This document shows, piece by piece, positions 1 through 11,344 of a DNA stretch of 59,595 nucleotides. The position numbers and the translations under genes were made by a program. Each line of letters starts with the position of its first letter. The stretch's first letter is position 1. Under the pieces are notes generated by a model that was not told where the DNA came from, searched no databases, and worked only from the letters and a program-made list of their open reading frames with translations. This DNA comes from Russula earlei (Eukaryota; Basidiomycota; Agaricomycetes; Russulales; Russulaceae): contig JAGFNK010000330.1 of NCBI GenBank assembly GCA_025769875.1, forward strand, positions 1 to 59,595. The letters are read 5' to 3'.

Positions 1-204
1 AAAGATGGCCTCCTTGATGACTACATCTCCAAATTCCAATTACTGGCCAGATGTGCCAGACTCAACATCAATGAACCCACTGTCATGAGACTCTTTGTGT
101 GGGGCTTTCCCAGGAGCTTGGTCAAATCCTGCCTCAACCTCAAAGACCCAAACTCATTTCAGGACTGGGTCATGGCCACACAGAAACATCACTGGGTCTG
201 GATG

Positions 205-790
205 TGTTATGGCATCATGGCTGTTAGAGTGTTAGCTCAAGGTTCAGTGGGACCAAGTCCCTGTGACTTGGTTCAGGGGTTCAATGGGGCTGGCTCAAAG
301 AGACTGGTTCAGAGGTTTAGCATCTCAAGACTAAGTTGAGGATGACCTAATCCATAGACAGAGTTGATCTTCTGGTTTCACAGAAGAGGAGGACAATGAG
401 AAAGAAGCAGAGGAGGAAGAGGAACACAGAGGTTCCTTGTGATGAGCTCAGGTCAAGCAGAGTGTAAGCCAGCACAACACAAGTTGTGATTGAGGGAGTT
501 ATACAGGGCAAGGGATGCAACAGGAAATGGGACAAAGCTAAGCTTGGGGCATTCCCCAGCTTCTACAGGTGCTTAAATACTGTATCTAGCGAGGCTGTAC
601 AGTACCATATGTGGAACAATAGATAAAACTAGACCAATAGCAGAAAAGGATTGAACAATAGGGGAAACATGAAAGGTGAAACAATAGTAGTTAATCAAGA
701 TCAAGGGATGAAATGGTAACTAAGAGGACAAGGGTGATGTGTAAAAATAGGAACAAGGATTAGTAACAAACAAGGGGGGAGTTTACAACA
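205..790 (-). mobile_element. Solo LTR, family R3 (copy a)
   Basis: This 586-bp TG...CA segment interrupts the gypsy gag and is flanked by the perfect 5-bp duplication GGATG (200-204 and 791-795). It matches, in reverse, the copies at 9964-10570 and 53955-55382. Minus orientation is chosen because the plus copy at 53955 follows a purine tract. Gag reading resumes across the insertion when one GGATG is removed. No internal element sequence is present, so it is a recombined solo LTR. Confidence 0.85.
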
Positions 791-1563
791 GGATGCACAA
801 ATGTGCGATCCTGTCCAACCACTCTAGCACATGCAGATGCAATCAAAGTCAATTTCTGAACAACCAACCCTGGGGCCAACTCGTAAACTCAAACTGGGCC
901 AACCATGGGAATAATCAAAACAATGCCACACCCAAGTCTCCCACCATAGAAATTGTTGAAGAGGAGGACACTGTTATCAAATTGGCAAAAATGGCAAAGG
1001 CACTCTTTGTTGAGGACAGAGAAGCCTTCATTAAGGCTCTTATGGGAGAAGAAGAGCAGGATTTTGTCAAAGCCTGAGCATATTGGCAATTGCCCAGGCT
1101 CTTAATGTTGATCCAGTGTACAAGTCTCTTAGAAAATCAACACAAGTGACAGTTACTATTTACAATGGATCAGAGAAGCCAAAGGACAAGCACTACTAGA
1201 CAGCAGAGTGACCAAATGCTTGATCTCTCCAGAAACAGCCAAAGAACTTCAGCTAGAAATCAAAGAATTGATACTGCCAAGAATCGTCAGGAACATCAAT
1301 GGAACCCTTAATTGAGCAGGAAAAATCACTTTAAAAGTAGAGTGCAAACTGAAACTGCTGGGTCAAAGAAGCAAACATCAATTTCTTATAGCCAACATTG
1401 GACAGGATGCCATAATTCTAGGATATCCATTTCTAGAAGCAATAAACCCAACAATCAATTGGTCTAAAGGAACTATAATGGGAAGAATAACTCTAACTGC
1501 TCAAAAAATGACACCAAACTGGATCAAAGCCATTCCAGAATGGGAAGATGGAGACAAGCTATG

Positions 1564-2393
1564 TGTTACGGACCAAGGCCAGGTCCTGGCCATAGATTGT
1601 CCTATTTCACTCAAGAGAGACCTCTCTCACTTTGCATTGCTGACTCCCTTCCATTTTCTGGGCTATCCCTCCTGCGGTACAAGATATTGCTATTTGCAAA
1701 GGCACTATAACACGACCAGGCACCCGTTTCCTAATCGGGTAATCATCGCGTGGCAGCCACATGGCCACCCAGCCACCAAGGACCCGAAACAGCGGCACAA
1801 ACTCTTAGAAACTGTTGCATAAACCATCTGATGTCATCAAGGCTCCAATGACATCATGGCTGACTGAGCAACTCCACAGTGAACCTCATAGGCTCACTAA
1901 GCGCTCCACAGTGACATCATAATGATGTCATTGCTCCACAATGATCAGTAATGCACTCAGTAAGCCTGAAACTTGACACAAGCAAGTTTATGCCTCTGTA
2001 GTCCTATTGGATGGTACCAAAGAGTCTAGAATAGCCCCAGTTCTTTGTAATCGACCCTGTACACTGTATATAAGCCCCAATGAAGCATGGCAGTCATCAG
2101 ACTGTCCATTTGTGATACTCTCATCCTCCTGGGTACTCCCCTGCGACCGCTCAGTTTAAAGTCTACTCTCATCTTCAAGGTACTCTTCAACGACCGCCTT
2201 GTTTAAAGCCCCTCACTACACTGGCCTCTAGCCTTTGCCTTTGTCTCTTGCAACACCTACCAGTCCCCATCTGGTACCTCCTCGTCATTTGGCTTGTCCT
2301 CCTGTTCAACACCGCCTTCACTGCATACCATCTGTTCCAACCCTTGCCCACCTGCTCCTGAGTCCTTAGTGATCAGCAGTACGTGTCTTGACA
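1564..2393 (+). mobile_element. Solo LTR, family R1 (copy a)
   Basis: This 830-bp segment begins TGTTACGGACC and ends GTGTCTTGACA, with the perfect duplication CTATG on both sides (1559-1563 and 2394-2398). It sits between the protease and reverse-transcriptase parts of the gypsy relic. A TATA-like TATATAAG lies near 2068, followed about 20 nt later by the hairpin shared with family R2. Small open frames inside it are not genes. Confidence 0.88.
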
Positions 2394-2629
2394 CTATGGT
2401 TGTGAACCAACTTATGAACAAACCTGGTCCAAGCTGGTCCCACCTCAATATCACCAATATAAGGAAGTCTTCATGGAAAAAGAATCAGAAAGATTTCCAG
2501 GAGAAAGAAAATGGGACCACACAACCAATCTGAAACTGGATGCACCTACCTCAATTAACTGTTGAGTCTATCCTTTATCTCCCAAAGAGCAAGAAAAACA
2601 ACAAAAATTCTTGGAACAAAATTTACAAC

Positions 2630-3592
2630 TGTCAGGACTCACTGTTGAACAATCCAGTTCAAGAGTGAGATAGAAGCTCAGAGATGAGTCAACTGAGTTC
2701 TAGGACAAAGTTGGCAAAGATCATGGTCCAAACAAGTAACAAGTACCAGAGGGGGACTGGCACTGGTTGTGAGAGGTGATTATGGAAAGAGAGTGCCAGG
2801 GTTCACTAGATAAGGTGGTCCTAAAAGAGTACCTTCAGAAATGGAGTGCCACAAATCAAATGGACAGTCTGAAGACTGTCCACTACTTTATTGAGTGCTT
2901 ATATACTACAAGGGAACTGCTAAATAGGGAACAAGTCATAACCTTGTTATCATGCACAATTGATGGATGAGTAAGAAGTTGGGGTATGCTTACTGAGCAT
3001 GCTCAGTCATGCTCAGTAAGCTGCTGAGTAAGAAGGCTCCTATTGATGAGTAAGAGCCTTTGCTGTCCACATGTTCACTGCTTTAGTACACCTGCAAAGC
3101 ACCTGATTCATTTACTGTTAGTTAGTTTAATGCTGGTCATTTGAGGACTTGTAGTTTGGTTCAGGGAATAGAGTTGCCTATAAGGCCCCTGATATAGTTC
3201 CATTAGGGTCCTTAGAGTCGACCCTAATACTTCTATCAAGGTCCTTAGTATTGCTTTATAGTTTGTTCTAAGGTTATTAGAGTTAGTCTAATAATGCATT
3301 GTAGGGCTTTTAGTATATTGTTAGTGCCTCATGTAGAGCACTTAGAGTCATCCTAAAGGGTCCTTAGGGAGGCTATAATACTGTCCTTTACTGCTAAAAG
3401 GGTTGCCCCTAAGTGGGGCTTGCTGTATGTTGATTGTGCCAAGAATTGCTCACATGACAATGCATGTGCAATATTGTGGACACCTCTACTCACCCCTTTT
3501 GTCCATGTGAACAGGGTGGCATCATAGAGGCTGGGTTTCCTCTAATAAGGAAGGGTCCTTCAAGGGCCCTCTCTGAGAAATGGTTCATGACA
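2630..3592 (-). mobile_element. Solo LTR, family R2 (copy a)
   Basis: This 963-bp segment lies in minus orientation, running in plus from TGTCAGGACTCACTG to GGTTCATGACA. It splits the gypsy RT frame within the LQLNRIRRSNSP region. The duplication is decayed: ACAAC at 2625-2629 against ATGAC at 3593-3597. It carries the 16-bp palindrome ACTGAGCATGCTCAGT near 2992. Confidence 0.8.
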
Positions 3593-3745
3593 ATGACTCA
3601 ACAGAATCAGGAGATCCAATTCTCCCTATGCCAGCAGATTCTTTCTGATCAAAAAGAAAGACAGGAAATTTAGACTAGTCCAAGACTACAGGAAGCTTGA
3701 CCAATGGACCATACCCAACATGTACCCACTACCCTTACAGTAAAT

Positions 3746-6060
3746 CTATCACTAAGGTTTACAATATTGTGTACATTATTGAATGTCAGTCAATTTAAAG
3801 CTGCTAGCTAACAGTCCCTTAATGTAAAAGGTAACCATCCTCCAAAGTGCAGATTTGCAACACCTATCCCCTCTTTCTGTATGAAGCACAGGTTATCTCT
3901 AGAGTTATTAATTTGTGATGTATTTTTATTTGATATATAAGCTATGTCACTAGCATGCCGTACCCCGCCCTAGTTTAATTAACCCCGTCTGACACGTCCT
4001 GAGCAGGAAGGACAGTAACCTGAAATTTGGGGCGCTATATGGAGCCCAATCAACTCAGGATACCGAATGCATATTCCAACGATGTGGCCACGCACCATAT
4101 TGTTCAGGGAATTGCCGACTTTGAGCCGGAGTGACAAATTGTTAGTTGCATCATTATGATAACACGAAAGGCGAACAAGAGTTTTGTATGTTATGAGCAG
4201 GTGTCTCTGAAATCCGGTAAAGGGTGCTTACTATTGCCAACAAGTTTTTTTGCAGTTGACGCAATTGACGGGGTGGAAAGGGCTCAGTCGACAGCGGGTG
4301 TCTGCACATTGAATCTGGAAATCTCCTCAGCTTGCCGTAATACCGTCCGTTGCGATGAGATAAATATGCACGCACTAACTCCTCCTTCTGTCGTGTGATT
4401 CTTGATTAGACTTCACAACAGATCGGCATGGCTAGTACTTACCAGATCAACGGTGTGTCCGCAGTACATGTAGATGTTCTTTACCCTGTAGCATATGAGC
4501 GCTGCATGCAAAGCCACAGAAAGGGGTGAGCTTACCGTCTGGAATGACACATTGTAGTGTATCAGAGATTGGCAGGGCCTTTGCGGAAATCAGATGTGGG
4601 ACGACGAGGGAGACGGTATCGTGAGCTTGTTTATATATGGCGAACCAGGCAAGCATTCCGATGAACCGGTGCCATTGCCTCAAGTTTGGATTCGGTCCCA
4701 ACGCGGCAGTGATGGGTTCTCGTAGCCGATTCGTTTACAAGACAAGATCACTGAGACTTGATGCTTAGCCTGACTTGGACCCGGGCACGGGGAACATACG
4801 TGCCAAGATCCGTGAAAGGTTGGCCATTAAATGTCACACAGTCACCTAAGTATGCATGGAAACTGCCAGATAGATGAGCAGGCTTGACATGAGTAAGCAA
4901 ATCTATTAGGTCGCAGACGCTAGTAAGAATAAAAAGCCAAGGTCCAATTCGGGAGCGCGTTAGACCAAGGCCCAGATCCTCGCCGCGGAACCGGCTTCGG
5001 CGCAGCAGCGAGACATATGTGACTTTTGAATGGGTAAGGATGGATACGTGAACTGAACATGCGTGATCACACAGCGGGGCATAATTTGTAAAATTCGAAA
5101 CCAGCCGGCAAACACCAATATAGTCTCATCTGATGGGCGGTAACCAACCGCCTGGTCGGGCTGTCATGAAATCATACATCGTGATGGACTTCGTTTCCAC
5201 CTACGTTCGATTTAGACTTGATGTAGCTGCCAAAAGCTCAGCACTCCAGTCAGCCCAGCTGGAAGGGGATGGCCATGATGAGCGCTGACATGAAGCAATG
5301 TGGATGGCAACCGAGAAGGGTTATACGAACTTGAACTGTTTTCGGTTGCTAATAGGGTCATCATCGTGGCCGGTGTCACGAGGTGAACTGCCCAAATCAG
5401 TTGCAAGCGAGCCAGCTGGACTACGAATCGCCGGCGTCGTTGAAACCAACTGCAATTGAAGGTTTATCGATGGGCTCCATGAGAAGAAGGCGGTCGTGAT
5501 TGCCGTTGCACGAGATAGGGACATCCCTTGATGACACCGTTGAAACCCGGCACGAAACCTATACTGGACAAGAGGTACATGGAGGAAACAAGGTCCGCCA
5601 GTGCAACCGAATACCCTCGGTTCGAAGTCATGTTCGGGTTCCATGCTATCTGACATGACATTTACTGAACTAGGCATCGGCACTTGAGCTGGCGGCGTCC
5701 ATTGCTGATGCACAAGGAGGAAGGGCTCGGAGTAATTAGAGACTGCAAATGGTAGCGTAATCAGGTGCATGTACTGCCTCTTGAGACTACTATCGGATTC
5801 GCCTCCTCACCTGAAAAACATGGCATGTAGGATTGTAACTATGTACACTATTAGCTTTAAATGAATGGTAAAGGAATGTTAGTACTGACCTCAGTCTTGT
5901 GTAACAGACGGAGGGAAAAAACTAATTCGAATTATTTATACGTTCGGTCCGGTTTGTCCGTTCGCATGTCAAGCGGTGGGCTAAAATCCGGGATGTTCCA
6001 GGACAGGGACATCAAATCACTACTGCTGAGAACTACTGCTGTAAAGGAGTAAGTTGGTAA
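3746..6060. other. Unassigned island with host-like CpG between repeats
   Basis: From about 3950 the composition changes: CpG dinucleotides become common, unlike both flanks. Open frames exist on the minus strand (5321-5770, 149 codons; 4447-4701, 84 codons), but none has residues I recognise and no convincing splice chain joins them. It may be a decayed host gene or an unmethylated old insertion. I assign no function. Confidence 0.4.
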
Positions 6061-7099
6061 GATAGATGTGCAGAAAATGCACAGTGTGAGGTCAGATAAG
6101 ATTATAATAGATCTTATGTGTATACTTCAGTTTGTGTATACTGTAGACAAAACTAGTACTGTACTAATACAACCAACTCTTCATGGCTTGTGACATGTGA
6201 CAGATTTTGATGGCCAACCAGCTCTTCAAAGTTGGGAAAACTGTGTGAAAAATCTCAGATCTCTTCAAAGCCAATTGGGCCTGGCCATGACATGTGACAT
6301 GTGCTAACATCAGGATGGCAGTCTGACACACAACTTGAATGCAAGTTGGGATTTGAACATTAAAAGCTTGTTGAAAAATTTGTTGTGTGCTTTGAGTGAA
6401 CACCTGGGACCATGCAGCTACAACCATAACTGCATTGAACAGCTTTATCATCCCAATAGATGTCCATCAAGCCTCCCAGATCCTCACTTTTGCAATGCCT
6501 GTACACCTGAGAATGGCTGTAACAACAGTATACATAGCACATTTTGTCTCAGGACAGTTGCCTGCATTTACCAACAACATAGAGGTCCTAAAAACATGGC
6601 CAATCCTATCCCATAACCTCCTCAACAATATCCACCAAAAGGCTCTAGAGATGCATTCAATGTCCATCCATTATCCACATCCCACCCACCTTGACAACTC
6701 CACTTTCCACTCTGAGTCTTGGCATACTGGAGGAAAACTTCCCAGGAGAAGAAGGCAGCCTTGTTTCAACTGCAGATGCAGAGTGTGCTTCGATGGAGTC
6801 CATTCAAGGTGAGGTAGTTGATACAACTCAGGCTAGTCAAGCTGTAGAAGGACATGGTAAGTGTAAGAAGCATGCAAACATCCTCTTCAAATTTGGGTTG
6901 AAAATGTTGGGAGCAACACAGACAAGGAGTAGATAGAATTTAGGTACATTTTTTAAATAAATAAATATTCCCATCTAGGAAATTTTTTAACAATTTTTGT
7001 CAGTCATCATAACTGGTTGTGACCTATGACCTGAGCCATATCTCTTCTCTCCAGAGGGGGCTTGTGACATGTGACTGAAGAGTTGGTCATACTGGAGCT
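6061..7099. other. CpG-poor repeat-like sequence, no recognised gene
   Basis: The stretch is strongly CpG-depleted and holds repeated GTGACATGTGAC-type words. Overlapping open frames occur at 6335-6812 (the largest 138 codons, plus, ending in a basic cysteine-containing stretch GGKLPRRRRQPCFNCRCR). I do not recognise them, and a mobile-element origin is inferred only from composition and neighbours. Confidence 0.4.
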
Positions 7100-9010
7100 G
7101 CTCCTCAATGAGGGGATTCCCAATCCTGAAGTCTCTTGGCAGAGAAGGAGAGGAGGAGGTCTATAAGATAGAGGCCATAGTCCTTGACCTGTTCATCAAT
7201 TGGCTCTGGGATGTTGAGATGCTGCTGGAGCTTGTATTTGAGGTCATCACAGATAGATGCCCAGAATCTGTCCTAAAATGCCCTAGGTTGAGAAGGAATG
7301 CAGTCCTTGAGGATGGTGACAAAGAGATGGTGCAGCTGAGCACCTGTGCACATATGACTGGCTTCTTTTAAGCGTTCCTGCCACTCTTAATCATCTTCTA
7401 GAAGACCTCTTGCAATGCAAGCCTCTTTGAAATGGGGATAGAGAGTGCCTTCAAATGAGCAAAGGTGTTCAAAGGAGGTTGCACCCTTGACAGAGGTGAG
7501 AAGGAGGCACAGGTAGAAGCAATCTCCAGAAGTAGAGTGAGCATGGAACATCCTCCCAATAGCAAAGCCCCTGTCCCTTGGAGTCCACCTATGAGAGCTT
7601 TTGTTCCAGACCATCTTGGAGGGATAATCTTGGTAAAGAAGATCCAGAATGTCAGAGCCCTCTGGAGCAGCAGCATTGGCCTCAAACCATCCAGTGAGTG
7701 TGGTGGGCTTGTCTAGGACTTCCCCAAGATCTTGAGGATTGAAGACAACACCCTGCTCCCTAGGAAGATGGACCAGGAGGTGCACCATATTTGGAACCTG
7801 CTCCTGCAGCTCAAAGAGAAAGAGTCTCCAGACTGCCTCACAGCTGCTAACATATCTCGCATCCAAGTAGAGCTTGACCTCATCCATGCACTTGTAAAGA
7901 CATGTACTGCTGATCACTAAGGACTCAGGAGCAGTTGGGCAAGGGTTGGAACAGATGGTACATGGTGTAAACAGCATTGAACAGGAGGACGAGCCAAACA
8001 ATGAGGAGGTACCAGATGGGGACTGGTACACGTTGAAAGAGACAAAGGCAAAGGTTAGAGGCCAGTGTAGTGAGGGGGCTTTAGACAAGGCAGTCATTAA
8101 AGAGTACCTTAAAGACAAGGGGAGTCATTAAACTGAGCAGTTGTGGGGGAGTACCCAGGAGGATGAGAGTATCACAAATGGACAGTCTGATGACTGCCAT
8201 GTTACATTGGGGCTTATATACTAGTTACAAGTCTGAGTACAACTATAGAAAATAACTTAGACTCTTCAGACCACTCCAATTGGATTCTAAGGGCATAAAC
8301 TTGTTGTGTCAGACCTAAGAGTGACTCAGGACAATTAGGGAGACTGTGGAGCAATGACATCATAATGATATCACTTGTGGAGTGCTTGGTGAGTGTATGA
8401 TGTCATAGTGGAGTTGCTCAGTCAGCTGTGATGTCAGTGGTGCTTTATGACATCACTCAGATCATTCTAGGAGGTCTAGGAGTCCTTCCAGTGTTTTGGT
8501 ACCAAGTGGCTGAGTGGCCATGTGGCTAGCACATGGTGGGTTACCCAGATAGGAAAGAGGGTGCTCTAGCAAGCCACAGGGGTTGGGGAATGAGGATTCC
8601 TGGTGATGTATGCTTGCAGAATGGAGTAGTTGTTGGAAACAGAGGTGGATAGAGGATACAAAGGGAAAGGAACTTTCTTGAGTAAAATAGGACAGTGCAT
8701 GGCCAGGATTTGGCCTTGGTTCACAACAGCACCTGCCAAACAGCATTGTGGTCCTGTATGGCCCTTATAGACATACTTGTAGATGTAATTGACAGACCAC
8801 CCATTGGTTTGTGATCTCCTTGCTACCAATGAGATGAACATGGCCAGCATCCCTCCTCCTGGTGTGCACATAAGAGTCCTCAGTAACAGAAGTCTCCTCA
8901 TTAAAGGGCTTAGGAAAACCTGTGGAACATGAGCCATTCACCATGCAAGGGGAATTCCTGTTCTGGTTGCCACAGGACCTGTGAACCATGAACTTTTTGA
9001 TGAGTTCAAG
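7100..9010 (-). mobile_element. Helitron Rep/helicase relic, interrupted by an R1 LTR
   Basis: On the minus strand the region 9010-8729 reads with Helitron helicase-protein features (NSPCMVNGSCSTGFPKPF; NYIYKYVYKGH), interrupted by the R1 copy at 7893-8728. It continues at 7892 with MDEVKLYLDARYVSSCEAVW, MVHLLVHLP, VWNKSSHRWTPRDRGFAIGR, VKGATSFEHL and FKEACIARGLLEDD, then (with frame changes) WASICDDLKYKL and DYGLYLIDLLL down to about 7110. This order is the middle of the Helitron transposase upstream of the Pif1-like helicase core. The Rep start, the helicase motifs and the element ends are missing, so it is a truncated, inactive copy. Confidence 0.85.
7893..8728 (-). mobile_element. Solo LTR, family R1 (copy c) inside the Helitron
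   Basis: This 836-bp minus-oriented copy runs in plus from TGTAAAGACATG to GGTTCACAACA. The flanks are GCACT (7888-7892) and GCACC (8729-8733), a 5-bp duplication with one transition. Removing the LTR and one flank joins the Helitron reading FGRC-MDEV-KLYLDARY in frame. Confidence 0.83.
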
Positions 9011-9144
9011 TGTCATGAACCAGTTCCTGGAGAGGGCCCTTGAAGGACCCTTCCTTAATATAGGAAACCCAGCCTCTATGGTGCCACCCTATTCACATGG
9101 GCAAAAGGGGTGAGTAGAGGTGTCCACAATATTGCACACGCATT
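9011..9144 (+). mobile_element. R2 LTR 5' fragment (copy b)
   Basis: It begins TGTCATGAACC immediately after Helitron sequence and matches the first 134 bp of R2. It is cut off where the R4 copy starts at 9145. No target duplication is visible, so the junction arose by truncation or recombination. Confidence 0.7.
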
Positions 9145-10860
9145 TGTTACCAAGTGGTTTGGGGTCCAGAAGATGCCAGAATGCCCGAACTATGAACTGC
9201 ATCATTTGCATCATGCGTGCATCAGATCTTGACTGTTTATGTCCATTGATATCGCATTTGGAACACGTTGATCGTATCTTTCTGTGTTGAAGATAGACAC
9301 AGTATGTGTGATTAGATAGCAGCAGATGACAAGATCACAGGCCAATCTATCAGACAATAGTTCAGTTTGGTTGACACAAACTTATATAAATAATGTACCT
9401 ATCAGACAATAGCTACAATGCATCATCAGTACTGCAAGATAGGATATCATAGTGTAAATACTCACTTCAGTTTGGTTGACACAAAACTGAAGTGATCTAT
9501 GTACTTTGTGGCATTCTTAAGTACCTGAGACCACCACTGGATGCAGTACAGCTAACTACCATCACAGATCACTAAGTAAGTCTGAGGATCAGTTGTAAGT
9601 AGCTACCAATTGTCCTAAATCACTCTATCAGTGTAACTAATGCATGCTGCAGTGTATGAGCTGAGCCAGTGATGCCTGGTCCAGGTGATCCAACGCATCA
9701 ATGCATCCAAGTTGTGATCATATCACAACACACCTGAGACTCTGAGCAGTGCAGATCTCAACATTCTGAAGATGTACTGAAGAAGCAATGAATAGCATTG
9801 CTTCTGTCCCAGATCTTCCTGTACCACCACATATGTTGCTTCCCTGATTGGGAAAGTACTTATGACACCAAGATTGCTACTAGGGAAGTACTTAATGCTT
9901 CCAGCACCAAGATTGTTTACACAGAAGCAATATTGCTTCTATGAGCTGCCTTTTGTTTCTATATGTTGTGATCTACCCCTCTTTCGGGTTTGTCTCCAAA
10001 CTACTCCTTAGATGTTCTTTAAACTTTCACCCCCACCCCCTTGGTTACAGTTTCATCCCTTGATACTGATGGTCCTTATTGTTTCACTCATTGTGTTTCA
10101 TCTATTGTTTCATCTATTGTTGAGTCCCTTCTGCTATTGGCTCACTTTTTATCTATTGTTCCACATATAGTACTGTACAGCCTCGCTACATACAGTGTTT
10201 AAGTGCCTGTAGAAGCTGGGGAATACCCCAAGCTTAGCTTTGTCCCATTTCCTGTCGCATCCCTTGCCCTGTACTCTCTCTCAATCACAACTTGCTTGTG
10301 CTGGCCTATACTCTGCTTGACCTGAGCACACCTCAAGGAATCCTTGTGTTCCTCTTCCTCCTCTGCCTCTCTCTCATCATCCTCCTCTTCTGTGAAACCA
10401 GAAGATCGACTCTGTCTGCGGACTGAGTCATTGTCTGACTCAGCCTTGAGATGCTAAACCCCTGATCCAGTCTCTTTGAGCTGGTCCCCATTGAACCCTT
10501 GAACCAAGTCACAGGGACTTGGCCCCACTGAACCCTGAGCTAACGCTCTTATGGCTGCGATGCTGTAACACTATAGCATCAACCAGTACTACAGTAGGAT
10601 GAACTTTATCCATGAGGGCTATATAAAGCCCCCAGTAAGTAGCAGTTGGGCCTTAAGCTCAACTTAGTTTGCCAATCCCAAACAGTTGACTCCTACCCCA
10701 TCTACAGAGCCCCTCTTATCTTGTTGCCATACTCCAGAAGGATCTAACACTCCTTCCCCTCCACAAGTATTGCTTGCTTGACTCAAGCATATCTGTATTG
10801 GTAGGATGCGTTCATAGACACAACCATTGATCTTATTTAAGGCACCTTGGAGCCTTAACA
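9145..10860. mobile_element. R4 LTR (copy a), interrupted by R3
   Basis: It begins TGTTACCAAGTGG and ends GGAGCCTTAACA. Net length without the inserted R3 copy (9964-10570) is about 1.1 kb. Relative to the copy at 14319-15898 it carries roughly 480 bp of extra sequence around 9290-9775. No target duplication: GCATT on the left, TAAGT on the right. TATA-like words occur on both strands in the segment near 10620 (ctatataaag), so I leave the strand open. Confidence 0.7.
9964..10570 (+). mobile_element. Solo LTR, family R3 (copy b)
   Basis: This 607-bp plus-oriented copy begins TGTTGTGATCTACC and ends GATGCTGTAACA. It has the perfect duplication CTATA (9959-9963 and 10571-10575). It sits inside an R4 LTR, giving a clear order: R4 first, R3 later. 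Confidence 0.87.
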
Positions 10861-11344
10861 TAAGTTGAGCTTCTATCACAGACATCGCTGTGAAAGCAAA
10901 CCAGAAATAGGCAGGAAGCCTTAGGACTAGGACCTAGTCATCATACGGTCAGCAACCTATGCTGAAGTAGTCAAGGGAGAGAATCTATACAGACCTCTCC
11001 ATGACAAGAAGAAGGTGTACTACATGACTCTTGATGAGCAGCACAGTTGGACACATGCATACTTCTGTAAAGACCCCTACTGTCATTGGCATAGACAGTG
11101 GTAAGTGGGCACACAAGTCCCAACTCCCTAGGAAAGGCAGTGGCAAGTGGACAAACTGGAGATCGAAGGTGAACATAGCATACACATAAAGTTCAACCAG
11201 AAATTGAAGCAAGGAACCAAATTTGGTTGGTTCAAAGCTAGAGAGAGGGACGATCTACCCTCAGGAATCAAAGGGACTGCCATCTGGTGTTGGGCAGACC
11301 AGGAAGGACCTAACAGATACAAGGTCTGATATAAAGGAAGCTAC
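10861..11344. other. Repeat-derived stretch, no recognised gene
   Basis: About 480 bp between an R4 and an R2 copy. A plus frame at 11147-11329 (60 codons) reads through lysine- and tryptophan-rich sequence, but I cannot match it to a known domain. It may be eroded retrotransposon interior. Confidence 0.35.

Larger units (their letters stand above)
1..3745 (+). mobile_element. Ty3/gypsy retrotransposon relic (gag-protease-RT), split by three solo LTRs
   Basis: The polyprotein survives in four pieces: 1-204, 796-1563, 2399-2629 and 3598 to about 3745. Piece 1 is gag-like (DYISKFQLLARCARLNI). Piece 2 continues gag, then an aspartic-protease domain with LLDSRVTKCLISPETAKEL and a family-typical distal block (AIILGYPFLEAINPTINW). 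Pieces 3 and 4 are the reverse-transcriptase N-terminus (LVPPQYHQYKEVF, then SPKEQEKQQKFLEQNL, then an arginine-rich stretch and VQDYRKLDQWTIPNMYPLPL). Frame and domain order resume across each LTR once the target duplication is removed, so the LTRs landed in one older element. Stops (after PTSINC, for example) and the changed protease triad show it is dead. The 5' end lies outside the window and the 3' part stops in RT. Confidence 0.85.

Noticed and set aside
1478..1822. A 114-codon plus frame as a gene
   Set aside because: It fuses gypsy protease sequence to the start of an R1 LTR. Similar frames recur in every R1 copy.
5620..5640. GGTTCGAAGTC as a tRNA B box
   Set aside because: It differs from the B-box consensus at key places and no A box or cloverleaf can be formed around it.
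7387..8118. A 243-codon minus frame as a host gene
   Set aside because: Its first third is R1 LTR and the rest is Helitron protein. It is a chance fusion at an insertion point.
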